NCBI RefSeq assembly: GCF_019711195.1
Contig: NZ_CP081299.1
Span: forward strand, 124,001 to 188,000
From: Dyadobacter sp. NIV53
GTDB lineage: Bacteria; Bacteroidota; Bacteroidia; Cytophagales; Spirosomataceae
Length of the DNA stretch: 64,000 nt
Reading direction: 5' to 3'
Made by a program: the position numbers and the translations under genes. Shown piece by piece: positions 19,301 through 29,679 of the stretch. The notes beneath the pieces were generated by a model. That model ran no database searches and had not been told where the DNA came from. It saw nothing but the letters and a program-made list of their open reading frames with translations. The first letter of the stretch is position 1. Each line of letters opens with the position of its first letter.

Positions 19301-20726
19301 TAAACATTTTCCCCTCAATCCCTGAAAGCGACAGTATGGGTAAATAGACGATCAGAATAATGATCTGTCCAAATACAGCCGCATTCATCATTCGTGAAGC
19401 AGATCCGGATACTTCTGCATCCATTTCCTGCTGAGAAACCCTGTCTATTAAGGCATACTTTTTTGAAAAATGCATGTGATGCAAAATGGCTTCCACGATA
19501 ATAACCGCCCCATCTACGATCAGACCAAAATCCAATGCTCCCAGGCTCATCAAATTACCACTTACACCAAATAAATTCATCATGGCAATGGCAAAAAGCA
19601 TTGATAATGGAATAACAGATGCTACGATTAGTCCTGCTCTGAGATTTCCTAAAAAAATCACCAGAATTAAAACTACAATTAATGCACCTTCGATCAGGTT
19701 ATGTTCAACTGTTCCGATTGCATTATTTACCATTTTGGTACGATCCAGAAATGGTTCTATTTCAAGTCCTTCCGGAAGTGTTTTCTGGATCTCAGCCACA
19801 CGAGCCTTTACATTTTTAATGACCTCTGACGAATTACCTCCCGTAAGCATCATTACAATACCACCCGCAAGTTCACCTTTTCCAGCCATTGTCAGTGCTC
19901 CATAGCGAATTGCAGATCCCAAACGGACTTCTGCAACATGACTGATCAGAACCGGTGTACCATTGCTATTATTTTTGACGACAATTTTCCCGATATCACT
20001 CATGGACCCGGCAAGGCCTACACTTCGGATATACAAAACAGATGGTCCCTTTTCTATATACGCACCGCCGGTATTTTGGTTGTTGCGGCTTAAAGCAGTA
20101 AAAACATCGCTGATCGTTAAATTCATCGCTTTAAGATTAGCAGGAATTACAGCCACTTCATACTGCTTAAGCTCACCGCCGAAAGTAGACACGTCAGCTA
20201 CACCCGGAGTACCTAAGAGCTGCCTTCTTACAATCCAGTCCTGGGTTGTACGCAAGTCGGCAAGAGAATATTTTTTTTCGTAACCATCTTTTGGCTTAAC
20301 CACATATTGATAAATCTCACCAAGTCCTGTTGTTGCGGGTGCAAGCTGGGGTTTGTTGGCATTCTGATCAATTTCAACCTGAGTCAGGCACTCGGTTACT
20401 TGCTGGCGAGCCCAGTATACATCGGATCCGTCATCGAAAACTATTGTAACTAGGGATAGTCCAAACCGTGACATACTCCGGCTTTCCTTCAATCCGGGAA
20501 TATTACTTATGGCCTGTTCTATAGGAAAGGTAATCAGGCGTTCTACATCTTCTGCTCCAAGAGAAGGAGCAGTTGTAATGACCTGAACCTGGTTATTGGT
20601 AATGTCGGGTACAGCATCTACTGGTAACTGGGTAAGTTCATATGTGCCATATACAATCCACAGCAGCATGAATATTCCAATTACCAGTTTGTTCTCCACA
20701 GAGAACCGGATAATTTTATTCAGCAT
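16362..20726 (-). CDS. CzcA-type heavy-metal RND pump fused to a TolC-like outer-membrane factor, with two frameshifts
   Basis: Proton-driven metal exporter of about 1454 residues once its frames are joined. Residues 1 to about 1045 are a CzcA/CusA pump (start MLNKIIRFSVENKLVIGIF; GALDFGLIVDGAVIIVE holds the TM4 acidic residues). From about 1060 on it is a TolC family protein, beginning with a fresh hydrophobic segment and SQSGPTPIDVESAVKIAV. Such pump-TolC fusions are known in Bacteroidota. The frame is lost at 19274, where one surplus base interrupts MAQTVAF/AVTGAFILSL, and regained in a run of seven A at 18183-18189 (one A short). First and last segments are in the same frame and no other stop occurs. 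Errors in the sequence are the likeliest cause. The adaptor gene follows 8 bases later. Confidence 0.88.
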
Positions 20727-20824
20727 AATTTATTATAATAAATACAAAACAAATTGAACCGGAAGCGCATCATTTAAATGCACAACCAGATAATGGGATC
20801 AAATCCCTTTCAATAAGAATATAT

Positions 20825-21205
20825 TTATACTCGCGGCGGGCGGAACAAGGATCCTAATGTTGTGCAGTAATCCAACTGAGGCTTATCCGGCCCATATTTT
20901 GACCGGATCACTACCGGAGTATCCCGAACAAATGAGAAAGCTTCTGTCCGGGAAACGAAAAGGAAATTTGCGTGGGTATTTTCAACTTTTTTAAAAGGCA
21001 GTTGCATGTCCTTTTCATCATCATTATCGTCAATATCCTTGCCACCGTAGTGCATGGCCATAAAATCAACAAAGTCGATTTTATTATTTAAAGACTTATG
21101 TTCAATGAAATGCCTGATCAAAGAAGGTACCTTCATAATCTGGTACAACGATGTTGTATCAAGTATGACAATAGCCAGTATAATATTTCTTATCAGTTTT
21201 TTCAC
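20825..21205 (-). CDS. Conserved small protein at head of metal-efflux operon
   Basis: 126 residues starting at GTG, with one N-terminal hydrophobic segment (about 4-22) and then a soluble region containing an acidic stretch (DIDDNDDEKDMQLPFK) and the ending LFRPPRV. Proteins with the same pattern (a HF.EH motif, DFMAMHY, KDMQLPF, FRPP at the end) precede CzcA-type pumps in many Bacteroidota. It starts the operon, about 100 bases before the pump. A role as accessory or metal-sensing membrane protein is inference; the Asp-rich and His-containing segments could bind metal. Confidence 0.7.
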   Translation of the reverse strand: MKKLIRNIILAIVILDTTSLYQIMKVPSLIRHFIEHKSLNNKIDFVDFMAMHYGGKDIDDNDDEKDMQLPFKKVENTHANFLFVSRTEAFSFVRDTPVVIRSKYGPDKPQLDYCTTLGSLFRPPRV

Positions 21206-21498
21206 GCCTTAAATTTAGGCCTCACCACCGGGATTAACAAGGAAAAATACAATTCTAAGATTTTAATTGCCAGAAGACTTGATTATTGTTATTTAATCTT
21301 GGCATAATTTAGTTTCTATTCCAACTATAGTAAGTCCAGAATGAATTTTTGGATTCGAAATGGTTATCTATTGTTTAATCAATTTGTACTGTTAGGAAGG
21401 CCTGAAACCAAGTTAATAATTCAAAATGAAATGAATTTGTCAATCCATTTTCAGTGAGAAATAATACTCAATTCTTAAATTCTATTTCTCAATTTCCA

Positions 21499-22509
21499 TT
21501 ACGAAGGATATTCAATAGCCGCCCCGGTTTCTCTGTGCGATTTATTTTCCCAGATCCTGGTCCAGCCTTCCTGTAAAAAACCAATGCCATAGCCGAACAA
21601 TTGTACAAATGCTGCTGCAATTCCCAGAAAGGCCACCTCTGCACTTTTAGTTATTCTTAATGCATCTATAAACAGCAGAATGATGTATGTTGCAAGTCCG
21701 GCTAATCCCAGGTAAAAAAATGGCTTAAAAATCAGGAGCCAGAATGGAATGCTACAAACGCCGATGGTAAATAAAAGTGGAAATGTATGTACCAGTTTTA
21801 ATTCGTCCGGATAGAACCTGGCAATATTAATACGGGCTCTGCCAAAGAATTTTAGTTGTTTAAAAAACTGTGCAAATTTCGTCCTGCGCTTATGGTATAT
21901 AAAGGCTTCGGGTATGAGTGCCGAACGAAATCCCAGGCGGATAGCTCCAATACTAAACAGGATATCCTCTCCCATCCGGCTGGTTTGAAAACCTCTGGTT
22001 ACTTCCCAAACTTTTCGGGAAAGCCCCATATTGAAACTTCTGGGATGAAAAGTACCGCCCATATTATTTTTCTTTCCCCTGATTCCGCCGGTCGTAAATA
22101 CCGAAGTCATAGAATAACTGATGGCCTTTTGTATAGGAGAAAAGGAAGGGTGATCTGTATCCGGCCCACCGTATAAATCTATATAATCTGAATCTAGTTT
22201 TTCGTTTACGATGGCAAGATATTCCGGTTCGACCAAGGCATCGGAATCCAACAAAATAAAATAATCACCGGAGGATTTTTCAAAACCAGTATTTCTTGCA
22301 AAACCCTGACCGCCGTTAATTTTAAAAAAATATTGAATATCGATCTTTTCCTGAAACGATTGAACCACATCTTCAGACTTTACTACTGAACCGTCTTCTA
22401 TGATAATTACTTCAAAGTTTTTGAAAGTCTGCTGTTCCAGGCAATCCAATAATTCCTTCAATTCGTCGGGACGGTTATAGACGGGAATGATGATGGAATA
22501 TTTGCGCAT
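21499..22509 (-). CDS. Family 2 glycosyltransferase with C-terminal membrane helices
   Basis: 336 residues. The N-terminal GT-A domain starts MRKYSIIIPVYNRPDELKEL and contains the EIIIEDGS nucleotide-sugar region and the metal-binding LLDSDALVEP (a DSD-type DxD). Residues about 240-310 form two or three membrane helices, placing the enzyme on the inner face of the cytoplasmic membrane. It would add a sugar to a polysaccharide or lipid-linked acceptor. It lies 16 bases after hemL on the same strand, so is co-transcribed, though no functional link is evident. Confidence 0.85.
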   Translation of the reverse strand: MRKYSIIIPVYNRPDELKELLDCLEQQTFKNFEVIIIEDGSVVKSEDVVQSFQEKIDIQYFFKINGGQGFARNTGFEKSSGDYFILLDSDALVEPEYLAIVNEKLDSDYIDLYGGPDTDHPSFSPIQKAISYSMTSVFTTGGIRGKKNNMGGTFHPRSFNMGLSRKVWEVTRGFQTSRMGEDILFSIGAIRLGFRSALIPEAFIYHKRRTKFAQFFKQLKFFGRARINIARFYPDELKLVHTFPLLFTIGVCSIPFWLLIFKPFFYLGLAGLATYIILLFIDALRITKSAEVAFLGIAAAFVQLFGYGIGFLQEGWTRIWENKSHRETGAAIEYPS

Positions 22510-22525
22510 GGTTTGTTCTTGTGTA

Positions 22526-23821
22526 TTAAAGACTGAGTGCCACTTTTAAAGCCTGTTCATTTGCCTCAATTATCCTGTCAAGATGCGCGTCGGTAAGTGC
22601 CGTTGAAAGGAACATACTTTCGAATTGGGATGGGCCCATATAAATGCCCTGGTCCAGCATAGCATGAAAATATTTTCCGAATAATACCAGATCAGAAGAT
22701 TTGGCAGAGGGAAAATCTTTAACTTTCTGATTGGTAAAAAACAGCGTATACATAGACCCAATGTGATTAACTGTAAAATCCAGTCCTAATTTGGCATTGG
22801 TTTTCGCAAAGCCTGAAGTCAATTTATTTCCAGAAGCTTCCAGTTGCGAATAAACTTCCGGATTTTCATTTAAATAATTCAGCATAGCCAGTCCGGCAGC
22901 CATTGCAATAGGATTACCAGATAAAGTACCTGCCTGATAAACAGGCCCTAATGGAGAAACCCAGTTCATAATTTCCGCCTTACCTCCATACGCTCCCACC
23001 GGCATTCCCCCGCCAATTATCTTTCCAAGTGTGGTCAGGTCAGGTATGATTCCAAAACGTTCCTGAGCGCCGCCTTTTGACAACCGAAACCCTGTCATTA
23101 CTTCATCAAAAATTAAAACAATGCCTTCTTCATCACATATTTTGCGTAAGCCTTCCAAAAATCCTTCTTCCGGCAGAACGCACCCCATGTTACCCACAAC
23201 AGGTTCCAGGATTAGTGCTGCTATGTGATTTCGATTAGCTTCAACCAATTGCTGTACTGACGCCAGATCGTTATATGGAGCTGTTAATGTATCATTGGCA
23301 ACACCTTTTGTGACACCCGGACTATCCGGTGTGCCAAATGTAGCTGCACCGCTTCCTGCTGCTATTAAAAAACTGTCACCATGACCGTGGTAGCAACCTT
23401 CAAATTTAATTATCTTGTCACGACCCGTAAACCCTCTTGCCACACGAATTGCAGACATGGTTGCTTCGGTACCTGAATTAACCATTCTTACTTTTTCAAT
23501 AGAAGGTACCATAGACACGATCAATTCTGCCATTTCGACTTCCCTGCGTGTCGGGGCACCAAATGAGAATGAATTTTGAACCGCATCGTAAACTGCCTTC
23601 TGGATCATTTCATTGGCATGGCCCAAAATCATTGGCCCCCAGGAATTTATGAGCTCAATATATTCATTTCCGTCCTCATCATAAATATATGGCCCTTTGG
23701 CGGACTTTATAAAGACCGGAGACCCTCCTACTGCACGAAAAGCACGAACAGGAGAATTAACACCTCCGGGAATAAATTTTTGGGCTTTTTCAAAAAGCTC
23801 CTGACTAGTCGAAATATTCAT
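22526..23821 (-). CDS. hemL: Glutamate-1-semialdehyde 2,1-aminomutase
   Basis: 431 residues, fold-type I PLP enzyme converting glutamate-1-semialdehyde to 5-aminolevulinate in the C5 tetrapyrrole pathway. MNISTSQELFEKAQKFIPGGVNSPVRAF is the standard N-terminus; CYHGHGDSFL and LIFDEVMTGFR are typical, and the PLP lysine is in TTLGKIIGGGMPVGAYGG. No hemA or other haem gene is present in the window. It sits between a secreted TPR protein upstream and a glycosyltransferase downstream. Confidence 0.96.
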   Translation of the reverse strand: MNISTSQELFEKAQKFIPGGVNSPVRAFRAVGGSPVFIKSAKGPYIYDEDGNEYIELINSWGPMILGHANEMIQKAVYDAVQNSFSFGAPTRREVEMAELIVSMVPSIEKVRMVNSGTEATMSAIRVARGFTGRDKIIKFEGCYHGHGDSFLIAAGSGAATFGTPDSPGVTKGVANDTLTAPYNDLASVQQLVEANRNHIAALILEPVVGNMGCVLPEEGFLEGLRKICDEEGIVLIFDEVMTGFRLSKGGAQERFGIIPDLTTLGKIIGGGMPVGAYGGKAEIMNWVSPLGPVYQAGTLSGNPIAMAAGLAMLNYLNENPEVYSQLEASGNKLTSGFAKTNAKLGLDFTVNHIGSMYTLFFTNQKVKDFPSAKSSDLVLFGKYFHAMLDQGIYMGPSQFESMFLSTALTDAHLDRIIEANEQALKVALSL

Positions 23822-23890
23822 TTTAAAATTTTTGTCAACAAACCCGTAACGAAACGATCACTTCACTTTTCACTTACAACTGCTTTACTT

Positions 23891-25618
23891 TCAATTGACC
23901 GGTATCCACTTGCCACTATTATATCTCAGGATTGGTGTTATCTGGTTGTCATGTGATTTGGTGAAATCAAAACCTGATAAAAGGTAATCGTCTCCATTAT
24001 ACTTTCTCGATTCCAGACCTTTGGAAATTCCTTCTTTGTGCTGATTTAGCATTCTTCCAAAAAACAGCAACTGATCATAACCCTGATACGAATAAACGGA
24101 TGGAAAAGTATTGGTGTAATTCCAATAGGTCTTCTGAAATTCGCGTACAGTATCTTTTTCCCTGTCAATGTAATCAGTGTCAATCAAAAATAATCTCGAA
24201 CCATATTTACCAACCCTGGACTGCAGCATATTAAAACTGGTTGATGCAGCTAAAACCGGAGTTTTGTTTAGTTTTCTTCCATTAATTACATCTATCAACA
24301 GCGAACCAGATTTTGCATCAGATGAAAAGAGGGCAATATGTGATGGCTTGTTGGTTTCAAATAAAGAAATTTTTTCTTCCAGCCACTCCCTGTCCGACAA
24401 AATTTTCATCAATTCCACTACTTTTCCGCTCTTACTTTTTACTTCATTTGCATATGAAAATGCCATCACAGAATCTTTCGCAGTATTTCCGTAATAAATT
24501 GCTGCCGTCATAACGGGAGAAGTACTTTTCATCCATTGTGCAGCTTTTTGAATTTGATAGGTGATCGATGGATGCGCCAGATATAAATTTGAACTGGTTT
24601 TAAGCAGGTTTGCATCTGTCGATAATGGGTTAAGCATGATCATATTTGCATCGGAAACAAATTCTGCCGTAATATCGAAAGTACCTGCATAAAGTGGGCC
24701 AATAACCAGATCAGATTGCCTGAAAGCATTATTGTCAATAATACTTTTCATTGGTTTAGGATCATTGCTCACATCGTAAGCCCACAAATTCACGTTGATA
24801 CCTTCTGTTTTTAATTTTTCTCGCGCCAGCGTCAGGCCAATATAGTAATCATACGCAAATTGGTTGGTTCTTCGTCTTGCAGTATTTAATTCATCCAAAC
24901 GAAACGGCAGTAATACGGAAACTTCATAGTATCCTTTTGTCCATTGGGTGTCTTTTTTCGGAATACTACGCCTGGGACGCTCTTCAGCGACTGCATTTTT
25001 TTCTTTGTTACTAATTTTAAACTGGCTTTCAATCTGTTGTGCAAATTGCAGATCCGTTTTTGTTGAAGAAGGTGAATTTTGAATATACTGAACCAAAACA
25101 ATAGCAATATCGCGGTCATCTGGAAACTCCTTATGCAATACGATAAGTTTTGTCAGGTCATTAAGCTCAATCAGATAGTGTTGTTTTAAAGACAAAATAT
25201 CTTTTGAAAATGATGAATCCTTAATTCGCTGCAAATAATCCATTGCCTCTTTGTACTGCCCGGTTCCTAAACTATTTGCGCCAAGCAGATAATATGCATC
25301 ATTAATTTTATTCCATCCCGGATACTTACTTATTAATTGCAAAAGCATCTGCCTGCTTTCACGGTGTCGTTTCAGCTGATAAGCAGCAAGCGCATAATAG
25401 TAATGTGCGTAAGCCGTGTAAGATGACCTGTCGTTGGAACTGGTTAATGGTGCCAGCTTTTCCATAGCAGCCGCATAGCGCTGCTGCCTGTAATCATTTA
25501 CGCCAGCTTTGTATTTACTTTCACTCTGAGGGCTATATTGAGCGTACAAGCTTCCCCCAAAGGCAAGATTAATTATCAGTATCAGAAAAAAACTAAATTT
25601 CATTCGCTTACTGGTCAT
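23891..25618 (-). CDS. Secreted TPR protein with type 1 periplasmic-binding fold
   Basis: 575 residues. A signal peptide (cleavage after SLYA) precedes a region of TPR-like repeats (about 30-170, e.g. YAHYYYALAAYQLKR and YYLLGANSLGTGQYKEA) and a Leu/IleVal-binding-protein-like domain (about 225-575, VSVLLPFRLDE at its start). The arrangement resembles LpoA, the outer-membrane activator of penicillin-binding proteins, and Bacteroidota proteins annotated as substrate-binding. A second ATG at 25603 would also give a good signal peptide. It lies upstream of hemL with a 69-base gap. Which ligand it binds is not visible. Confidence 0.75.
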   Translation of the reverse strand: MTSKRMKFSFFLILIINLAFGGSLYAQYSPQSESKYKAGVNDYRQQRYAAAMEKLAPLTSSNDRSSYTAYAHYYYALAAYQLKRHRESRQMLLQLISKYPGWNKINDAYYLLGANSLGTGQYKEAMDYLQRIKDSSFSKDILSLKQHYLIELNDLTKLIVLHKEFPDDRDIAIVLVQYIQNSPSSTKTDLQFAQQIESQFKISNKEKNAVAEERPRRSIPKKDTQWTKGYYEVSVLLPFRLDELNTARRRTNQFAYDYYIGLTLAREKLKTEGINVNLWAYDVSNDPKPMKSIIDNNAFRQSDLVIGPLYAGTFDITAEFVSDANMIMLNPLSTDANLLKTSSNLYLAHPSITYQIQKAAQWMKSTSPVMTAAIYYGNTAKDSVMAFSYANEVKSKSGKVVELMKILSDREWLEEKISLFETNKPSHIALFSSDAKSGSLLIDVINGRKLNKTPVLAASTSFNMLQSRVGKYGSRLFLIDTDYIDREKDTVREFQKTYWNYTNTFPSVYSYQGYDQLLFFGRMLNQHKEGISKGLESRKYNGDDYLLSGFDFTKSHDNQITPILRYNSGKWIPVN

Positions 25619-25658
25619 ATTTAGTTAGGTTGAACAAATTACAAAAACTGTTCTTAGA

Positions 25659-25698
25659 GAAAAAGAACGGGCAATGTTTCTGGTTAGAAACATTGCCC
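25659..25698 (-). terminator. Terminator after yidC
   Basis: On the minus strand GGGCAATGTTTC and GAAACATTGCCC form a perfect 12-pair stem with a six-base loop, followed by GTTCTTTTTC. It starts about 24 bases after the yidC stop and separates pyrG-yidC from the downstream genes. Confidence 0.85.
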
Positions 25699-25721
25699 TT
25701 GTTCAAATAATATAATTAATC

Positions 25722-27549
25722 TTATTTCTTTTTTGCACGCCTCTCTAAGTCAGCTTGTTTCTTTTTAGCTTCATCAGCTGCCTGCAAGGATTTTTCAAGA
25801 TACTTTTGGAATTTTGTCTGCTTCTTTTCGCCGGTAGCGTTTTTCTTTCTGTTCTCTTCAAGTATGTTCCGGATTTTATCTTCGTTTACGAATTTTTTAA
25901 TCAGCAATTGCTGGGCAATTGTAACAACGTTGGAAACGAAATAATAAAAAGTTAAACCTGCGGGAAATGAATTCAACACAAACATGAACATTAAAGGCAT
26001 AATGTAACCCAGCACTTTCATATTCACCGGTCCCGGCTGATTCGGTGTAATCTGGTTGTTATAATAGGCATATCCAATACTCGAAGCGGTCATCATCACC
26101 GTAAACAAACTGATATGATTTCCAACTCCGAAAGGAATAGAGAATGGTAATTTGATAAACGAATCATACGTAGACAAATCTGTTGACCAAAGGAAATGCT
26201 GCTGTCTTAACTCGATTAAATTCGGGAATAAGAAAAACAGGGAGAATAAAATTGGCATGGTTGCCAGTACCGGCACACATCCGCTGAGCGGGCTGACTCC
26301 GACCTGCTGGTACAGCTTCATTTGATCCTGCTGTTGTTTCGCTGCATCATCAGGATTTTGCTGGCGCAATTCTTCAAGTTCAGGGGCAAGCAGTTTCATT
26401 TTAGCCATACTGATGTATGACTTATATGTTAATGGTGTCAAAAGTGTTTTTACAAAGAGAACCAGACATATAATCAGCAAGCCGTAATTGGATATAAACT
26501 TTTCAAGAAAATTGAAAAGTGGTACCAGCACGAACTTATTGATTGGTTTCAAAAATGCATATCCAAGATAAACATTCTGATCAAAATTTTCTGCCTTCAC
26601 TTTATCTACAATATGATATTCGTTAGGCCCCAGGTAAAACTGAAAATTAGCCTCGCCTTTCTGCACAGCAGACATTGGTATGCCCGCAGCAACTTCCATC
26701 GTTTTTACAATGATCGAATCATTCGGATTCACATCCGCCTTCATGGATACATTGCTGAAAGGATTTTTTTCAGAGATTAAACCAGCCAAAAAATATTTAT
26801 GTTTGATCGTAAACCATTTTACAGGATCTGCCGTTTTCGCTTCTTCATTGGCAGTCGGGCTTGTAGCAAGGCTTTGCAGTCCGTCAGTAAAGTAGTTTAT
26901 AGTTACTACTTCCCGGTTTTTATGCATATCATTTTCAAGCTGAAGTAGATCATTCTTCCAATCAAATTGTAAGGATTTATCTCCTAATCCAACACCGTTT
27001 GATTTAATGCCATAATCAATAATATAACCTGAACCATGCACAACATAAGTCTGCTCTACATACTGGTTATTTTTTAAATCCGTCCGGTAAGTAATTACTG
27101 CTGAATCTTTTAGCAGATAATGTTCCGCCTTCGGACTGTGTCGTAAAGTAAAGGTCTGTTAACCTTACATCGCCAGTCTGAGTTGGAAAGTCAATCTGAA
27201 ACTTATTATGTTTATCAGCAATAAGATAAAGAGGTTTCTGATCATAGGTTTTGTATTTTTTTAACATTACCTCTTTCATTACCCCTCCTTTATTCGAGAA
27301 AACAACACGAACATCCTGAGTTTCAAAAATAATGTCTTTTGATACAATCTGCTTCGCCGAAGCCGAATCAGTAATAACTGAGTTTGTTTTAGCCGAATCT
27401 AATGCTACTGTATTCGCAACTGAATTGCTTTTAACTTCATTTGTAATCTGTGCCACAGGCGTTGGCTCCGCAGGTTTTGGAACCAGTATCTGGTAGCCTA
27501 TCAGCATTAGCAGGATAAGTACTAAGCCGATTATAAAATTTTTATCCAT
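25722..27549 (-). CDS. yidC: Membrane protein insertase YidC, with a frameshift
   Basis: Inserts and folds proteins in the inner membrane, alone or with SecYEG. The N-terminal frame (from the ATG at 27549) has the first membrane helix and the start of the periplasmic domain. The rest is in another frame: periplasmic domain, then FVLVPLFNFLEKFISNYGLLIICLV, the KSYISMAKMKLLAPELEELRQ cytoplasmic loop, later helices and a Lys-rich tail. The frames join at 27108-27111, where one T fewer (plus strand) gives KDSAVITYRTD and a protein of about 608 residues, normal for Bacteroidota. YidC is essential, so the shift is almost certainly an error in the sequence. pyrG lies upstream. Confidence 0.93.
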
Positions 27550-27648
27550 TCGTAACTTAAAATTATTGAAATAGTAAATCCCCTTCGGGAGCGCAAAGGT
27601 AATAAGATTTTCCTGATTGGCCTTTTAAGATCAAAGGATTACCGAATT

Positions 27649-29295
27649 TCAGGAAATCACTGCTCTTTTTTCCAGGGAATAAGTAAGTGCGGCCTTCACA
27701 AAATTAACAAACAAAGGGTGTGGGCTCATCACTGTACTTTTTAATTCAGGGTGAAACTGCACGCCTACATAAAACGGATGTCCAGGTAATTCTACCATTT
27801 CAACCAGATTATTATCTGGATTTATTCCCGTTGCAAGTAATCCCTTTTCTTCAAAATCTTTCAAATATTTGTTATTGAACTCGTACCGGTGACGATGCCG
27901 TTCCCTGATGTTGACCTTACCATAAATCCGATTAGCCAGCGAATCTTTTTTAATGCGGCACGGATAAGCACCTAAACGCATCGTTCCACCTTTGTTGGAT
28001 ACATCCTTCTGGTCTTCCATTAAATGTATAACCGGATGATCCGTTGTACCGTCCATCTCTACTGAATGCGCATTTTCCCAGCCAATTACGTTTCTGGCAT
28101 ATTCAATTACAGCCATTTGCATACCCAGACAAATCCCGAAAAATGGTATATTATTTTCACGGACATACTGAATAGCAGAAATTTTACCATCTATCCCTCT
28201 TTCACCAAAACCCGGAGCTACCAGGACACCATCCAGGTTTTCAAGTTTTTCAAATACGTTTTCTTCGGTAAGGCTTTCTGAATGTATCCATTCAATATTT
28301 ACTTTACATTCGTTGGCGGCACCGGCATGAATAAACGATTCTACAATGGATTTGTAAGCATCGTGCAGTTCAACGTATTTTCCAACCAAACCGATCGTAA
28401 TCGAATCTACAGGATTTTTTAACCGGGACAAAAATGTTTTCCAGGAATCCAGATCAAGATCTTTATCATTGTATATGTCTAGCATATATAATGCACGCTG
28501 ATCAAGCCTTTCTTTTAACATAAGCAACGGGACCGCATAAATTGTATCGGCATCCATAGCCTCAATAACCGAATTGATCTGAACATTACAGAACAAAGCA
28601 ATCTTTTTACGCAGTTCATATGGTAAAGGATGTTCTGTACGACAAACAAGAATATCCGGCTGAATACCTGCTTCCTGAAGCATCCTAACAGAGTGCTGGG
28701 TTGGCTTTGTTTTTAATTCACCTGCGGAGTTCAGATATGGGATCAAAGTAAGATGGATGACCAAAGTATCCTTTTCTTCCATTTCAAATTTTACCTGGCG
28801 GACAGCTTCAAGAAACGGAAGCGATTCAATATCCCCCACACAACCACCGATTTCGGTAATAACAATGTCATAATCACCGGTTTGCCCAAGCAGTAGAATA
28901 TTTCTTTTGAGCTCATCCGTAATATGAGGAATAACCTGAACCGTTTTTCCTAAAAAGTCACCACGCCTTTCCGCCGTAATTACATTATGGTAAACCCTTC
29001 CTGTGGTTACATTATTTGCCTGTGAAGTACGGACATTTAAAAAACGTTCGTAATGCCCCAGATCCAGATCTGTTTCCGCGCCATCGTCCGTTACATAGCA
29101 TTCACCATGCTCATAAGGATTCATCGTTCCCGGATCAATATTCAGGTAAGGATCAAATTTCTGGATAGTGACTGAAAGACCTCTGGCTTGCAGCAGTTTC
29201 GCCAATGAGGAGGCAATTATTCCTTTGCCAAGTGAAGATGTTACACCGCCCGTAACGAAAATGTACTTAGCGGTCTTTCGTGCTTTAGAAGCCAT
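27649..29295 (-). CDS. pyrG: CTP synthase
   Basis: Makes CTP from UTP with ATP and glutamine. The ATG at 29295 is preferred because MASKARKTAKYIFVTGGVTSSLGKGI is the family's usual N-terminus; the frame runs 12 codons further upstream. About 548 residues. The synthetase domain carries SSLGKGIIASSLAKLL and the glutaminase domain has GICLGMQ with the nucleophile Cys, plus a His-Glu pair in FHPEL. Complete. It lies 99 bases upstream of yidC, a common pairing in this phylum. Confidence 0.97.
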   Translation of the reverse strand: MASKARKTAKYIFVTGGVTSSLGKGIIASSLAKLLQARGLSVTIQKFDPYLNIDPGTMNPYEHGECYVTDDGAETDLDLGHYERFLNVRTSQANNVTTGRVYHNVITAERRGDFLGKTVQVIPHITDELKRNILLLGQTGDYDIVITEIGGCVGDIESLPFLEAVRQVKFEMEEKDTLVIHLTLIPYLNSAGELKTKPTQHSVRMLQEAGIQPDILVCRTEHPLPYELRKKIALFCNVQINSVIEAMDADTIYAVPLLMLKERLDQRALYMLDIYNDKDLDLDSWKTFLSRLKNPVDSITIGLVGKYVELHDAYKSIVESFIHAGAANECKVNIEWIHSESLTEENVFEKLENLDGVLVAPGFGERGIDGKISAIQYVRENNIPFFGICLGMQMAVIEYARNVIGWENAHSVEMDGTTDHPVIHLMEDQKDVSNKGGTMRLGAYPCRIKKDSLANRIYGKVNIRERHRHRYEFNNKYLKDFEEKGLLATGINPDNNLVEMVELPGHPFYVGVQFHPELKSTVMSPHPLFVNFVKAALTYSLEKRAVIS

Positions 29296-29679
29296 AAGAC
29301 ATTGCTTTTTTTCTATGATTACGGGATACAAAGGTACAGTAAAATAGGAATACTTCTAATTACCTGCGTTTAAAAATTTAATTGAGGGAGTCTAAATGGT
29401 TGTAGGTCTATACTTTTACGAATGAAAAATATTTTTTTATAAAGAACCTGGTGATTTGTTTAATCATATTAATTATTCAATATATCTAACAATTTACATT
29501 TTGTACCATAATGCACATACGTATATTAATCTTAATGCCAAATGTGTTCTACCGATTTATTGAAAATATATTTTAAAAATTGATTTTCAATGGTTTCTCT
29601 TTTGATTATACAAGCAAAAAAGCTAATCTTCTCTTTCAAACTATATTCAGTATTTTCGTAGCTTACTAAACCTTGAAAA
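29296..29679. other. AT-rich intergenic region, divergent promoters
   Basis: 384 bases between divergent pyrG and the PIG-L gene. No frame longer than about 25 codons and no RNA-like structure stand out. It must hold the promoters for both genes, but I could not pick a convincing -7 box. Confidence 0.5.

Noticed and set aside
16362..20726. Treating the split CzcA-TolC gene, and the other split genes, as pseudogenes
   Set aside because: Each has one or two single-base indels and no further decay, the shifted frames stay conserved-looking, and essential yidC shows the same lesion. Errors in the sequence explain this better.
21341..21457. 38-residue frame between the metal-efflux operon and the glycosyltransferase
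   Set aside because: No start signal, promoter, or recognisable similarity; frames of this length are expected by chance in AT-rich DNA.
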